Positions 1-7,890 of a DNA stretch of 18,260 bases are shown piece by piece; positions within the stretch are counted from its first letter, which is position 1; the number at the start of each line of letters is the position of its first letter. The stretch covers positions 1 to 18,260 of the forward strand of contig JBKOWZ010000233.1 in the NCBI GenBank assembly GCA_046724665.1, given 5' to 3'. Origin of the DNA: Actinocrinis sp046724665 (lineage in GTDB: Bacteria > Actinomycetota > Actinomycetes > Streptomycetales > Catenulisporaceae). The notes under the pieces were generated by a model. That model worked only from the letters and a program-made list of their open reading frames with translations. It did not search any database and was not told the origin of the DNA. A program made the position numbers and the translations under genes.

Positions 1-235
1 GCGCCTCGGCGGGCCGCGCGGCCAGCGCATCCCCATCCGCGCCCGCAGCCGCGTGCGCGCTTGGCAGCGCCCCGGCGAGCAGCGCGGTCGGGCCACTCGT
101 GCCCGAACCTCTGTTCGGCGGCGCCTCGGCGAGTCGTGCGACCGACACACCCGCGCTCATACCCGCATGCGCACGCGCAGCCGCCTCCCCCGCACTCGCG
201 GCGGCAGTAGGCTCAATCACCTCAATCGACCCCAT
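1..235 (-). CDS. Partial protein of unknown function (N-terminus only)
   Basis: The minus strand is open without a stop from an ATG at 235 to the window edge, giving the first 78 residues. The start is well supported: an AGGAGG lies six bases upstream (around 242-247 read on the minus strand). The visible protein begins MGSIEVIEP and is then very rich in Ala and Gly, with no clear signal peptide, membrane segment or catalytic motif. I do not recognise it. The fragment may be only a disordered leader in front of a domain outside the window. It is codirectional with the NYN protein and 137 bases downstream of it. The AT-rich gap suggests it has its own promoter. Confidence 0.55.
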   Translation of the reverse strand, partial: MGSIEVIEPTAAASAGEAAARAHAGMSAGVSVARLAEAPPNRGSGTSGPTALLAGALPSAHAAAGADGDALAARPAEA

Positions 236-372
236 GACGGGCCTCCTCGGCACATCAGCGCAGGCAACGCGCCATCCCCAACACCCCAATCCTATCGACG
301 CCAACTGACATATGACGAGGAATCTAGTAAGTCATATATTCGACCATTAACCTAAGTAATCGCACGCGCCCA
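236..372 (-). promoter_or_regulatory. AT-rich promoter-like gap with inverted repeat
   Basis: This gap precedes the minus-strand gene starting at 235. It contains a sharply AT-rich stretch (about 307-360) in a GC-rich window. An exact inverted repeat, ATATGAC (310-316) and GTCATAT (331-337), has a 14-base spacer. The spacing and AT content suit an operator or promoter better than a terminator. No convincing -35/-10 pair could be fixed. Confidence 0.35.
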
Positions 373-1878
373 TCAGCCTCGGGCGAGTGCGCGTACGAGC
401 ATCGCCGAGGGCACTGGGCGTGCGCCTGATCGCCGCACGCCTTCAGCCACCTCTCGATCCGACGACACGACGATCACCGGCCGCCCCTGCGGCTCAGCCG
501 CGACCAGGCGGCGGATCAGCTCGTCGGCGATCTCACCGGGGCGCGAGAAGAGCACGCGTACGCCCTTGTGCTGCGGGACCGGAACCGGACCGCCAAGCTC
601 TGCCCCATCGAACACGCACGTCACCTCCGCTCCGGTGCGCGCCGCCACCGAGCCGAGGCCGCGTAGCAGCCGAACGCGCTGCTCGTGCAGCGAGAGTGTC
701 GGGTACGCCGTCTTCGTGACGTTGTAGCCATCGATGATCAGATGCGCGCGGGGCAGCGCGAGCAACTGATCCAGCATCGCCGGGTCGTCGTGCGCACGCG
801 CACGGCCCTGCACGTCGCCCGTCCCGAACGCGGTCGGGCGTACGGCTTCGACGGTGTCAGCGGGGCGCTGCTCGGTCGGCGAAAGCGCAAGCTCTCGCCG
901 CAGGCCCGTCGCCGCCTCGGCGATGGTCTCCAGGAGCAGCCGCAGCCGCACTTCCTCGGCGCCGCGGTTCTCGCGGGTGCTGCGCCGTGCAGCGTCCAGA
1001 GCGGCCTCGGTCTCGGTGAGACGGCCACGCACCCGCCGCAGCTCGCTTTCGGCGCTTGACACGGCTCCTGCGGCCTCTGCGCGGGCCTCCTGCAACGCCG
1101 CCTCGGCCTTCCGCGCCTCGGCCAGCGCGCGGCGCATGTCGGCCTCCAGCTGCCGGTTCCGCCGACGCAGCGAGTCGCCCTCGCGCCGTTCGGCGGCGAT
1201 CTCCGCCTTGAGCCGTTCGACGTCGGCCTTGGCAGCGTCGCGCAGAGTGTCGATCTCGGCCTTGAGCCGGGCCACCTCGTCGCCGAGATGTTCGTCCGCG
1301 ACGGCACGCTCGGCGTCACGCGCGGCGCGCTCGGCCTCATCGACCAGTTCGGGCCAGCCGGCCGGGCGCACCAGGTACGCAAGCGCCGCCACGTCCCGCG
1401 GATCGGCGGCCGCGGGGACGACACCCGCACTGAGGGCCGCGACGACCTCCGGGAAGGCCTCGCGGACCCTGTCGGCGATACGCCCGCGGAACACCGCGTC
1501 GGTCTCCACGGCGGCAGCCAGCGGCGTACCGGCCAGCTTTGCGCGCTTGGCCGGGGTGAAGCGGGCGAACGGCCGCAACGCCGCAGGCAGCTGGATCGGC
1601 GGCAACATCCCGGCGGTCTCGGCGGCCAGGGAGATCACGCGCTGACGCACGGCTTCGTGCAGAGGCGAGGTCAGCCGCGCCGTCTCGCCTTCAAGCGCGG
1701 AGTCACCAGCAGAGTCACCACCAGCATCCCCAGCGGAGCCCCCAGCGGAGTCCTCGTCGGGGAGCTCTTCGGCGCCAGATCGTTCCTCAACCTCGGGCCG
1801 CTCTTCTGCTTCCTCGGAGGCGGCGGACGGCGGCTCGACGGAGTCGGTGATCGGCACCTCCCGTTCTTCGCCGTCCAT
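373..1878 (-). CDS. Coiled-coil protein with C-terminal NYN (YacP-like) domain
   Basis: 501 residues from the ATG at 1878, which has GAGG seven bases upstream. The frame is open further upstream, but that extension would run into the divergent rhomboid gene and has no family support. Residues 1-70 are acidic and low-complexity (Glu, Asp, Ser, Gly). Roughly residues 165-320 form a long charged coiled coil with repeated LKAEI and LRRR heptads. Residues 379-501 are a NYN domain of the PIN-like nuclease fold: LIIDGYN (Asp 383), CVFDGA, EIADELI and VSSDREV supply the acidic pocket. YacP/Rae1 relatives are RNA endonucleases that act on ribosome-bound mRNA. Streptomyces carries similar long proteins annotated as RNA-binding NYN proteins. 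RNA cleavage is inferred from the family. Confidence 0.85.
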   Translation of the reverse strand: MDGEEREVPITDSVEPPSAASEEAEERPEVEERSGAEELPDEDSAGGSAGDAGGDSAGDSALEGETARLTSPLHEAVRQRVISLAAETAGMLPPIQLPAALRPFARFTPAKRAKLAGTPLAAAVETDAVFRGRIADRVREAFPEVVAALSAGVVPAAADPRDVAALAYLVRPAGWPELVDEAERAARDAERAVADEHLGDEVARLKAEIDTLRDAAKADVERLKAEIAAERREGDSLRRRNRQLEADMRRALAEARKAEAALQEARAEAAGAVSSAESELRRVRGRLTETEAALDAARRSTRENRGAEEVRLRLLLETIAEAATGLRRELALSPTEQRPADTVEAVRPTAFGTGDVQGRARAHDDPAMLDQLLALPRAHLIIDGYNVTKTAYPTLSLHEQRVRLLRGLGSVAARTGAEVTCVFDGAELGGPVPVPQHKGVRVLFSRPGEIADELIRRLVAAEPQGRPVIVVSSDREVAEGVRRSGARPVPSAMLVRALARG

Positions 1879-2017
1879 GTCAGTTCCTCTCCAGCCAGGC
1901 CGACAGCCCTGTCCGCACATTTCCAGGGTAGAGGGTGCATTCCCAGAGGTGGGCTTCGTCACGCGCCCCCGCGCGCGCCGCGTGCACCCAGGACGCGAAA
2001 AGGGGAGGATCTGTAGC

Positions 2018-2965
2018 GTGGTCATCCCGATTCACGACAAGAATCCGGTACGGCGTACCGCCTATGTCACCTATGCGCTTATCGCAGTGAACGTCGCGGT
2101 GTTCTTGATCGGCCCGACCGCGTCCCTCACCAGCGGCGGCTCTCCGCAGCAGGCCTGCGGCCAGCAGCGCTACTTCCTCGAGCACGGCGCGATCCCGTAC
2201 GAGCTGATCCACAACCATCAGTTGACGCTTGCCCAGGAACCGCGGATCCAGGTCGATACGAACATCGGCACGGTCCTGTGCACTCTCGGCCAGCTGCCGC
2301 ACAAGGCGCCGGCGCTCTCCGTCCTCACCGCGATGTTCATCCACGCCGGATGGCTGCACCTGCTGGGAAACATGCTGTTCCTGTTCGTCTTCGGCAACAA
2401 CGTCGAAGATCGACTCGGGCGTTTCCACTTCCTGCTGTTCTATCTGGCCGGTGGGTATATCGCGACGTACGCATTCGCGCTCTTCAATCCCTCCGCGGTA
2501 ACGCCCCTGGTCGGTGCGTCAGGCGCAATCGCGGCGGTGCTAGGGGCGTACCTCTACTTGTTCCCGAAGGCGAAGGTCACCAGCCTGGTGCCTTTCCTGT
2601 TCTTCCTGCCACTGCGTTTCCCAGCCTGGGCCGTGCTCGGCTCGTGGTTCATCCTGCAACTGCCGTCGATCCAGCACGTGTTCGGCGTGCCGACCGACGA
2701 CACAGTGGCGTATATGGCGCACGTCGCCGGATTCGTCGCGGGACTCCTGTACGTCATGCTCGTCGCCGGCGGACGCAGAGCAGGGCCACCACCGCCGATC
2801 AGACGCACGCGCACGTCCCAACGTCCGCCCCAGCCACCACCCAGATGGGGACCACCTAACGACCCGTACAACACCCGTGACCCGTACTGGCGGCAGGCAC
2901 GGCACACACACCACTCCCAGTACCGCCCCCTTAAGGTGGCGACATGGTCACAGCAATTGTCATGA
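2018..2965 (+). CDS. Rhomboid family intramembrane serine protease
   Basis: 315 residues from a GTG at 2018, preceded by GGGGAGG nine bases upstream. An upstream ATG in the same frame (1847) would overlap the divergent gene and add a non-membrane leader. The first helix is about residues 15-32, followed by a loop of about 70 residues containing Cys47 and Cys88. Rhomboid signatures are complete: HxxxN in TM2 (His114, Asn118), the catalytic GASG (Ser168) and AHVAG in the last helix (His235), so a Ser-His dyad is present. The C-terminal 65 residues are a Pro/Arg-rich cytoplasmic tail. The enzyme cleaves membrane-spanning substrates within the bilayer. The substrate is unknown. The end overlaps the next gene by 22 bases, which suggests coupled translation. 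Confidence 0.93.
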   Translation: MVIPIHDKNPVRRTAYVTYALIAVNVAVFLIGPTASLTSGGSPQQACGQQRYFLEHGAIPYELIHNHQLTLAQEPRIQVDTNIGTVLCTLGQLPHKAPALSVLTAMFIHAGWLHLLGNMLFLFVFGNNVEDRLGRFHFLLFYLAGGYIATYAFALFNPSAVTPLVGASGAIAAVLGAYLYLFPKAKVTSLVPFLFFLPLRFPAWAVLGSWFILQLPSIQHVFGVPTDDTVAYMAHVAGFVAGLLYVMLVAGGRRAGPPPPIRRTRTSQRPPQPPPRWGPPNDPYNTRDPYWRQARHTHHSQYRPLKVATWSQQLS

Positions 2966-3225
2966 TCAAAACAGACGTTGACCGCATTCCCGAGGTCGCA
3001 CAGGAGATTTCGGGCATCAGCGGCGTCAGCGAGGCGTACTCGGTCACCGGCGAATGGAACCTGATCGCCATCGTGCGCGTGCGGACGCACGAGGAACTGG
3101 CCGAGGTGATTCCGGGCCGGCTGAACAAGGTTCCGGGCATCGTGAGTACCGAGACGCACATCGCGTTCCGTGCCTACTCCTCGCACGACCTCGAAGCAGC
3201 CTTCTCACTCGGCCTGGGCGAGTAG
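2944..3225 (+). CDS. Stand-alone Lrp/AsnC ligand-binding (RAM) domain protein
   Basis: 93 residues beginning MVTAIVMIKTDVDRIPEVA. It matches the alpha/beta ligand-binding domain of Lrp/AsnC regulators and lacks the N-terminal helix-turn-helix. The typical features are an opening beta strand, GVSEAYSVTGEWNLIAIVRV (residues 27-46), and a second helix near the end. Such one-domain proteins usually form dimers or larger rings that bind small effectors such as amino acids, and they may modulate full-length Lrp proteins. The start codon lies inside the end of the rhomboid gene in a different frame. No clean Shine-Dalgarno is needed if translation is coupled. It is followed within 15 bases by a strong terminator. 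Regulation of the rhomboid is not shown. Confidence 0.88.
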   Translation: MVTAIVMIKTDVDRIPEVAQEISGISGVSEAYSVTGEWNLIAIVRVRTHEELAEVIPGRLNKVPGIVSTETHIAFRAYSSHDLEAAFSLGLGE

Positions 3226-3238
3226 CAAGCCAACACAA

Positions 3239-3272
3239 CGCTGCCCCCGACCACAATCGGCCGGGGGCAGCG
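3239..3272. terminator. Bidirectional terminator between convergent genes
   Basis: A perfect 11-bp stem, CGCTGCCCCCG (3239-3249) paired with CGGGGGCAGCG (3262-3272), closes a 12-base loop. It sits between the convergent Lrp-domain gene (stop 3225) and qcrB (stop 3296), so it can end transcripts from both sides. There is no U tract, as is common for actinomycete terminators. Confidence 0.85.
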
Positions 3273-3295
3273 CGGTGCTTCAATCAGCCAATCCT

Positions 3296-4939
3296 TCAGT
3301 GATGCCCGCTCGAGATCGATTCGTGATACTCCTCGGCGGTCGGCTTCTCGATCCGCGTCCCGAAGTACCACTCGGTGACCTTCGCCCGCAGCTTCGCCCG
3401 CCGCAGGCGCGGCGCGGGCACGCCGTTGGCGTCCGCGGTCTGCGCGATGCTCAGCGGACGGTGCACGTCGTGCACGCTCAGCTTGTACCGGTCACCGTCC
3501 GAGACCGGCGTGTGGATCTCGGAGAACTCGCCCTCCGGCGAGCGGACGATGATGCCCGACTCTCGACCGTGCAGCAGCTTCTCCCGGTCGGCGCGTTGCA
3601 GGCCGAAGCAGATCCGTCTGGTGACCCAGAAGCCGAACACCGGTCCGACGAAGATGAGGACCCGGCCCGCCCAGGTAATCGACTCGAGCGACAGATGGAA
3701 GCGCGTGGCGATCAGGTCGTTGCCGCCGACGAACCACAGCACCGCGTAGAACGTGCAGCCCGCCACACCGATCGCGGTACGCGTCGGCATGTTGCGCGGC
3801 CGGTCCAGAATGTGGTGCTCGCGCTTGTCCCCGGTAACCCACGCCTCGATGAACGGATACACCGCGAGCCCGGTGAACAGAATCCCCGGCACGATCAACG
3901 ACGGGACCAGCACGTTGAGCGACAGCGTATGGCCCAGGAAGTTGAACTCCACGTTGGGCATCATGCGCAGCGCGCCCTCGAGGAAGCCGATATACCAGTC
4001 CGGCTGGGAGCCCGCGGTGATCTGGTTCGGGATATAGGGCCCGTACGACCAGATCGGGTTGATCGACACCAGCCCGGCCAGCAGCGAGATGATGCCGAAG
4101 ACCAGGAAGAAGAACCCGCCGGCCTTCGCCGTGTACACCGGCAGGAACGGCAGGCCCACCACATTCTCGTTGTTGCGTCCGGGTCCGGCCCACTGCGTGT
4201 GCTTCTGGTAGAAGACCAGGATCAGGTGCACCGTGATCAGGGCCAGTATCAACCCCGGCACCAGCAGGATGTGGATCGTGAACAGCCGCGGCACCAGGTC
4301 GTGCCCCGGGAACTCCCCGCCGAACAGGAAGAACGAGACGTACGTCCCGACGATCGGGATCGACAGGATGACGCCCTCGGCGATCCGCAGACCCGTGCCG
4401 GACAGCAGGTCGTCCGGCAGCGAGTAGCCCGCGAAGCCCTCGAGCAGCGCCATCACGAACAGCGTGAAGCCGATCAGCCAGTTCAGCTCGCGCGGCTTGC
4501 GGAAAGCGCCGGTGAAGAAGATGCGCAGCATGTGGATCGTGATCGCCATCACGAAGACCAGCGCGGCCCAGTGGTGGATCTGCCGCATCAGCAGGCCGCC
4601 GCGCACGTCGAAGGAGATGTCCATGGTCGAGGCGTAGGCCTCGGACATCCTGATGCCGTCGAGCGGGGTGTACGACCCGTTGTAGGTCACCTCGTTCATC
4701 GACGGGGTGAAGAACAGGGTCAGGAAGGTGCCGGACAGCAGCAGCACGATGAAGCTGTAGAGCGCGATCTCGCCCAGCATGAAGGACCAGTGGTCCGGGA
4801 AGATCTTGCGCAGCTGCGCCTTCGCGGCGCCGGCGATGCCGAGCCGGTCGTCGAGGTACTGCGCCGCCTTCCCGCCGATCGTGGTCGGCGGGGCGTACTG
4901 CGCCTTCGCGCTGTGCGGGTGCGGGGTCGTGGCGGTCAT
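3296..4939 (-). CDS. qcrB: Cytochrome bcc complex, cytochrome b subunit QcrB
   Basis: 547 residues, full length for the actinobacterial family. It is the membrane core that oxidises menaquinol and passes electrons through two b hemes. Heme ligands are visible in helix B (His122/123 and His136) and helix D (His223 and His238). The Qo-site motif is PDWY (313-316), the actinobacterial version of PEWY. About eight to nine transmembrane helices are followed by a hydrophilic C-terminal tail of about 120 residues, as in other actinobacteria. The ATG overlaps the qcrA stop codon (ATGA), so translation is coupled. It is last in ctaE-qcrC-qcrA-qcrB and is closed by the hairpin at 3239-3272. No motif is missing. 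Confidence 0.97.
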   Translation of the reverse strand: MTATTPHPHSAKAQYAPPTTIGGKAAQYLDDRLGIAGAAKAQLRKIFPDHWSFMLGEIALYSFIVLLLSGTFLTLFFTPSMNEVTYNGSYTPLDGIRMSEAYASTMDISFDVRGGLLMRQIHHWAALVFVMAITIHMLRIFFTGAFRKPRELNWLIGFTLFVMALLEGFAGYSLPDDLLSGTGLRIAEGVILSIPIVGTYVSFFLFGGEFPGHDLVPRLFTIHILLVPGLILALITVHLILVFYQKHTQWAGPGRNNENVVGLPFLPVYTAKAGGFFFLVFGIISLLAGLVSINPIWSYGPYIPNQITAGSQPDWYIGFLEGALRMMPNVEFNFLGHTLSLNVLVPSLIVPGILFTGLAVYPFIEAWVTGDKREHHILDRPRNMPTRTAIGVAGCTFYAVLWFVGGNDLIATRFHLSLESITWAGRVLIFVGPVFGFWVTRRICFGLQRADREKLLHGRESGIIVRSPEGEFSEIHTPVSDGDRYKLSVHDVHRPLSIAQTADANGVPAPRLRRAKLRAKVTEWYFGTRIEKPTAEEYHESISSGHH

Positions 4940-6060
4940 CCGCGCTCCCAGAAGCTCGGGCCGACGGGCTGGTCGAAGTCGCTGCGGGCGACCAGGTAGC
5001 CCTCGGCGTCAACGGTGATCGGCAGCTGCGGCAGCGAGCGCGCCGCCGGGCCGAAGATCACCTTGCCGTCGTCGGACAGGTCGAAGGTGGACTGGTGGCA
5101 GGGGCACAGCATGTGGTGCGTCTGCTGCTCGTACAGCGCCACCGGGCAGCCGACGTGCGTGCAGATCTTGGAGAACGCCACGATGCCCTGGTAGCCCCAG
5201 TCCCGCTGCTTCTGCGACTTGATGTCGGCCGGGTCCATCCGCACCAGCAGGATGGCCGACTTCGCCATCAGGTTGTTGAATTCCTCGCCGGCGGTGAGCG
5301 CCGCCTCGGGCCGCGCGTTGACCAGCGAGCCGATGGTGACATCGGCCGGCTTGACGCCGCGTCCCGTCGTGCCGTCGATCGACACGGTGTTGTCGTTGAC
5401 GATCCGCTCGCCGGCCTTCCACGCGGTGTGGCGCAGCGTGTCCTCGGGCAGCGGGCCGAGGTCGCGCAGGATCCACACCGCGGGCAGCGGCAGGATGGCC
5501 AGCGCGCCGAGCAGCGTGCGGCGGATCAGCGGGCGGCGCTTGATCCCGGAGTCCTCGACGCCCTGCCGGAACTCGGCCGTGGCGTCCGCCTTCGCCTGCG
5601 GGTCGGACTCGAGCCGGTGGCGCTCCTGCGGGAACTCCACGTCGGTCATCAGGTTGCGGGCCCAGTAGATCGCCCCCGCGCCCAGCGAGAACAGCGCGAT
5701 GCCCAGCAGCAGACCGAGGTAGAAGTTCGAGGCGTTGACCGCGCCGATCGGGAAGAAGTTCACCACCGAGTCCCGCGGGACCTCGGTGTAGGCGACCATG
5801 AAGCCGATGGTGGCCACGGCCGACAGCGTGAACAGCGCGGCGACCTGACGCTCTATCCGCTTGGCGACCTTCTCGTCGATGTCGGACGCCCGGGGCCGGT
5901 GCGGCTCGAGGCCCGGGTCGGCGAACGGGTCACCGGAGACCGCCACCTCCCCGTGCCCGGCGCCGTGACCGCCACGCTCGTCAACCGCGACCGAGCCGTG
6001 CCCATGCCCGTGCTCGGCCGGAGCCTCGTTCCGCCGATTCGTCTCTTCAGGATTGCTCAT
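4936..6060 (-). CDS. qcrA: Cytochrome bcc complex, Rieske iron-sulfur subunit QcrA
   Basis: 374 residues. The Rieske 2Fe-2S cluster ligands are all present: CTHVGC (300-305) and CPCHQS (319-324), giving Cys300, His302, Cys319 and His322, plus the disulfide pair Cys305/Cys321. It has the three transmembrane helices of the actinobacterial form (about 73-91, 112-133 and 182-198) rather than the single helix of mitochondria and proteobacteria. Residues 17-38 are unusually rich in His and Gly and lie in the cytoplasmic N-terminus. It passes electrons from menaquinol to QcrC. The start lies 4 bases after the qcrC stop, with GGGGAAG upstream inside qcrC. The stop overlaps the qcrB start. Confidence 0.97.
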   Translation of the reverse strand: MSNPEETNRRNEAPAEHGHGHGSVAVDERGGHGAGHGEVAVSGDPFADPGLEPHRPRASDIDEKVAKRIERQVAALFTLSAVATIGFMVAYTEVPRDSVVNFFPIGAVNASNFYLGLLLGIALFSLGAGAIYWARNLMTDVEFPQERHRLESDPQAKADATAEFRQGVEDSGIKRRPLIRRTLLGALAILPLPAVWILRDLGPLPEDTLRHTAWKAGERIVNDNTVSIDGTTGRGVKPADVTIGSLVNARPEAALTAGEEFNNLMAKSAILLVRMDPADIKSQKQRDWGYQGIVAFSKICTHVGCPVALYEQQTHHMLCPCHQSTFDLSDDGKVIFGPAARSLPQLPITVDAEGYLVARSDFDQPVGPSFWERG

Positions 6061-6064
6061 CGCT

Positions 6065-6910
6065 TCACTTCCCCGCCTTCGCCGCGTTCGCCTTGGCGGC
6101 TGCGGCCTTCTGCGCCGAGGCCTTCGTCGTGTGCGCGGCGATCCAGACCGCGCTCAGCAGCAGCACGATCAGCCCGACCGTCCAGATGAACAGGCCCTCC
6201 GACACCGGCCCGATCCGGCCGAGGCCGGCGCCGCCGTAGTTCGGCTGGCCGCGGGTGGTCACGATGTAGGAGATGATCGCCTGCTTCTCGGCTGGAGGCA
6301 TCACGTTGTCGTTGAACACCGGCATGTTCTGCGGGCCGCTGATCATGGCCTCGTAGATGGCCTTCGGGTCGGTCCCGGTCAGCGACGGGGCGAACTTGCC
6401 GTCGGACAGCGCGCCGCCCTGGCCGGCGAAGTTGTGGCACTGCGTGCAGTTCTCCCGGAACAGCACCCCGCCGAGCGCGACCGCGTTCGCGTCCGTCGCG
6501 TACTGCGAGGGCGCCGGGATCGCCGGACCGCCGCCGAGCGACTCGATGTACGCGGCCATGTCCTGGATCTGCTGGGCGCTGAAGACGTTGTGCTTCGCCT
6601 CCACCTGCGCGCCGAGCTGCTTGGCCGGCATCCGGCCGGTGGAGACCTGGAAGTCGACCGAGGCCGAGCCGACGCCGACCAGCGACGGGCCGAGGCTGGT
6701 GCCCTCGGCGTTGACGCCGTGGCAGCTGGAGCAGGAGGTGATGTACAGCGCCTTGCCGTTCGCCAGCTGCTGCGCCGCGCTCTCCCCGGTGTCCGCGCTG
6801 GCGGCCGGAGAGACGAGGGCGGCGAACAGGGCGCCGGCGAAGGCCAGCCCGAGCGCCAGGACGACGAACGCTGCCAGCGGGTGGCGTCGCCGCGTGGAGA
6901 GCGATTTCAC
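6065..6910 (-). CDS. qcrC: Cytochrome bcc complex, diheme cytochrome c subunit QcrC
   Basis: 281 residues from a GTG start at 6910, with AGGGAA upstream. The N-terminal helix (about 12-35) anchors or exports the protein. Two heme c sites follow: CSSCH (60-64) and CTQCH (155-159), with candidate axial Met ligands near residues 94, 196 and 204. A C-terminal membrane helix (about 239-258) ends in an Ala/Lys-rich tail. Having two fused cytochrome c domains is the actinobacterial arrangement. QcrC replaces the soluble cytochrome c and passes electrons directly to CuA of CtaC in the bcc-aa3 supercomplex. It lies 34 bases after ctaE and 4 bases before qcrA, so it is an operon member. Confidence 0.96.
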   Translation of the reverse strand: MKSLSTRRRHPLAAFVVLALGLAFAGALFAALVSPAASADTGESAAQQLANGKALYITSCSSCHGVNAEGTSLGPSLVGVGSASVDFQVSTGRMPAKQLGAQVEAKHNVFSAQQIQDMAAYIESLGGGPAIPAPSQYATDANAVALGGVLFRENCTQCHNFAGQGGALSDGKFAPSLTGTDPKAIYEAMISGPQNMPVFNDNVMPPAEKQAIISYIVTTRGQPNYGGAGLGRIGPVSEGLFIWTVGLIVLLLSAVWIAAHTTKASAQKAAAAKANAAKAGK

Positions 6911-6944
6911 GACTAGGTTCCCTAATAAGGCTTGCGTCCGTTGG

Positions 6945-7592
6945 CTACTTGATCAGATAGATGACGCTGAACAGGCCGATCCAGACGACGTCGACGAAGT
7001 GCCAGTAGTAGGAGACGACGACCGCCGCGACCTCCTGGTCGTGGCTGAACCTGCGGGCCTTGTAGGTCCGGCCCATCACCATCAGGAAGGCGAAGAGTCC
7101 GCCGGTCACGTGCAGCCCGTGGAAGCCGGTGGCCAGGTAGAACGCGCTGGTCCAGGCGTTCTCGGAGATCGGGTGCCCGTCCTTGACCAGCGAGGAGTAC
7201 TCGTACACCTGGAGCGAGATGAAGATGGCGCCGAGCACGAAGGCCCAGGCGTACCACTCGCGCATCCCGTACTTCATCACGTTGAAGATCGAGCCGGTCC
7301 GCGAGACCTGGTGGCGCTCCGCCGCGAACACACCGAACTGGCACGGGAACGACGAGGCCACGAGGATGATCGTGTTCACGGTGGACAGCGGCACGTTGAG
7401 GTGCCCCGCGTTCACCTTGAAGACCTCGTCGCCGTTCACCGACCGCAGCGTGAAGTAGATCGCGAACAGCGCCGCGAAGAACATCAGCTCGGAGGCCAGC
7501 CAGACGATCGTCCCGACGCTGACCAGGTTCGGCCGGTTGGGCACCCGCGCGGGTGCGGCCTGGGTTGCTGTTGCTGTCGCCACGGCGGCCAT
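6945..7592 (-). CDS. ctaE: Cytochrome c oxidase subunit III
   Basis: 215 residues, five predicted transmembrane helices, normal for the short bacterial subunit III. Recognisable family segments are WLASELMFFAALFAIYF (about 30-46), the ATGFHGLHVTGGLF segment (about 154-167) and the closing YYWHFVDVVWIGLF helix. The ATG at 7592 has AGGGGA six bases upstream. It supports the stability and proton uptake of the aa3 oxidase. It is the first gene of the operon with qcrCAB and is separated from ctaC-ctaD-ctaF by about 4 kb. This split is the usual actinobacterial arrangement. Confidence 0.96.
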   Translation of the reverse strand: MAAVATATATQAAPARVPNRPNLVSVGTIVWLASELMFFAALFAIYFTLRSVNGDEVFKVNAGHLNVPLSTVNTIILVASSFPCQFGVFAAERHQVSRTGSIFNVMKYGMREWYAWAFVLGAIFISLQVYEYSSLVKDGHPISENAWTSAFYLATGFHGLHVTGGLFAFLMVMGRTYKARRFSHDQEVAAVVVSYYWHFVDVVWIGLFSVIYLIK

Positions 7593-7890
7593 TATGTCCC
7601 CTGCCCCGATCGGCCTGATGCAGGGGGTCCGGGTTACCGGGTCGGCCGGGTGATCTTACGTCAGAATGGAGTAGTAGCCGCGGGTCGAAACGGACATTGG
7701 CCCCGATCCTCCATCCCCACAACGCCATGTGCCGCGGGCCTGCTTCAAGAGTCCCGTAATCAAATCGTTGTCTCCCACGCCTGCGCCCCACGCCCACCCT
7801 CCTCGTTCACACCCACCACCGCGCCCACTACGATCGGCATCGGCACAACGGTTACGTCACAAGCGCGATACGTCACGAGGGAGCGGCCCA
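7593..7890. promoter_or_regulatory. Divergent promoter region with repeated TACGTCA motif
   Basis: 298 bases between the divergent ctaE and receiver-protein starts, with no gene. Related octamers occur three times: TTACGTCA at 7656-7663 on the ctaE side, and TACGTCAC at 7853-7860 and 7869-7876, two direct copies 16 bases apart just before the receiver gene. A TAAGAT that could serve as a -10 for ctaE overlaps the first copy on the minus strand. The 16-base spacing is about one and a half helical turns. These are candidate operator sites; the regulator is unknown. Confidence 0.35.

Noticed and set aside
53..355. Plus-strand open frame of 100 codons at the left end
   Set aside because: It is an Arg/Pro-rich shadow of the minus-strand gene that has a perfect ribosome site at 235, and it crosses that gene's promoter region.
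3170..4999. Long plus-strand open frame opposite qcrB
   Set aside because: Composition is dominated by Arg, His, Gln and Asp, as expected from the complement of a high-GC gene. qcrB on the other strand has every family motif.
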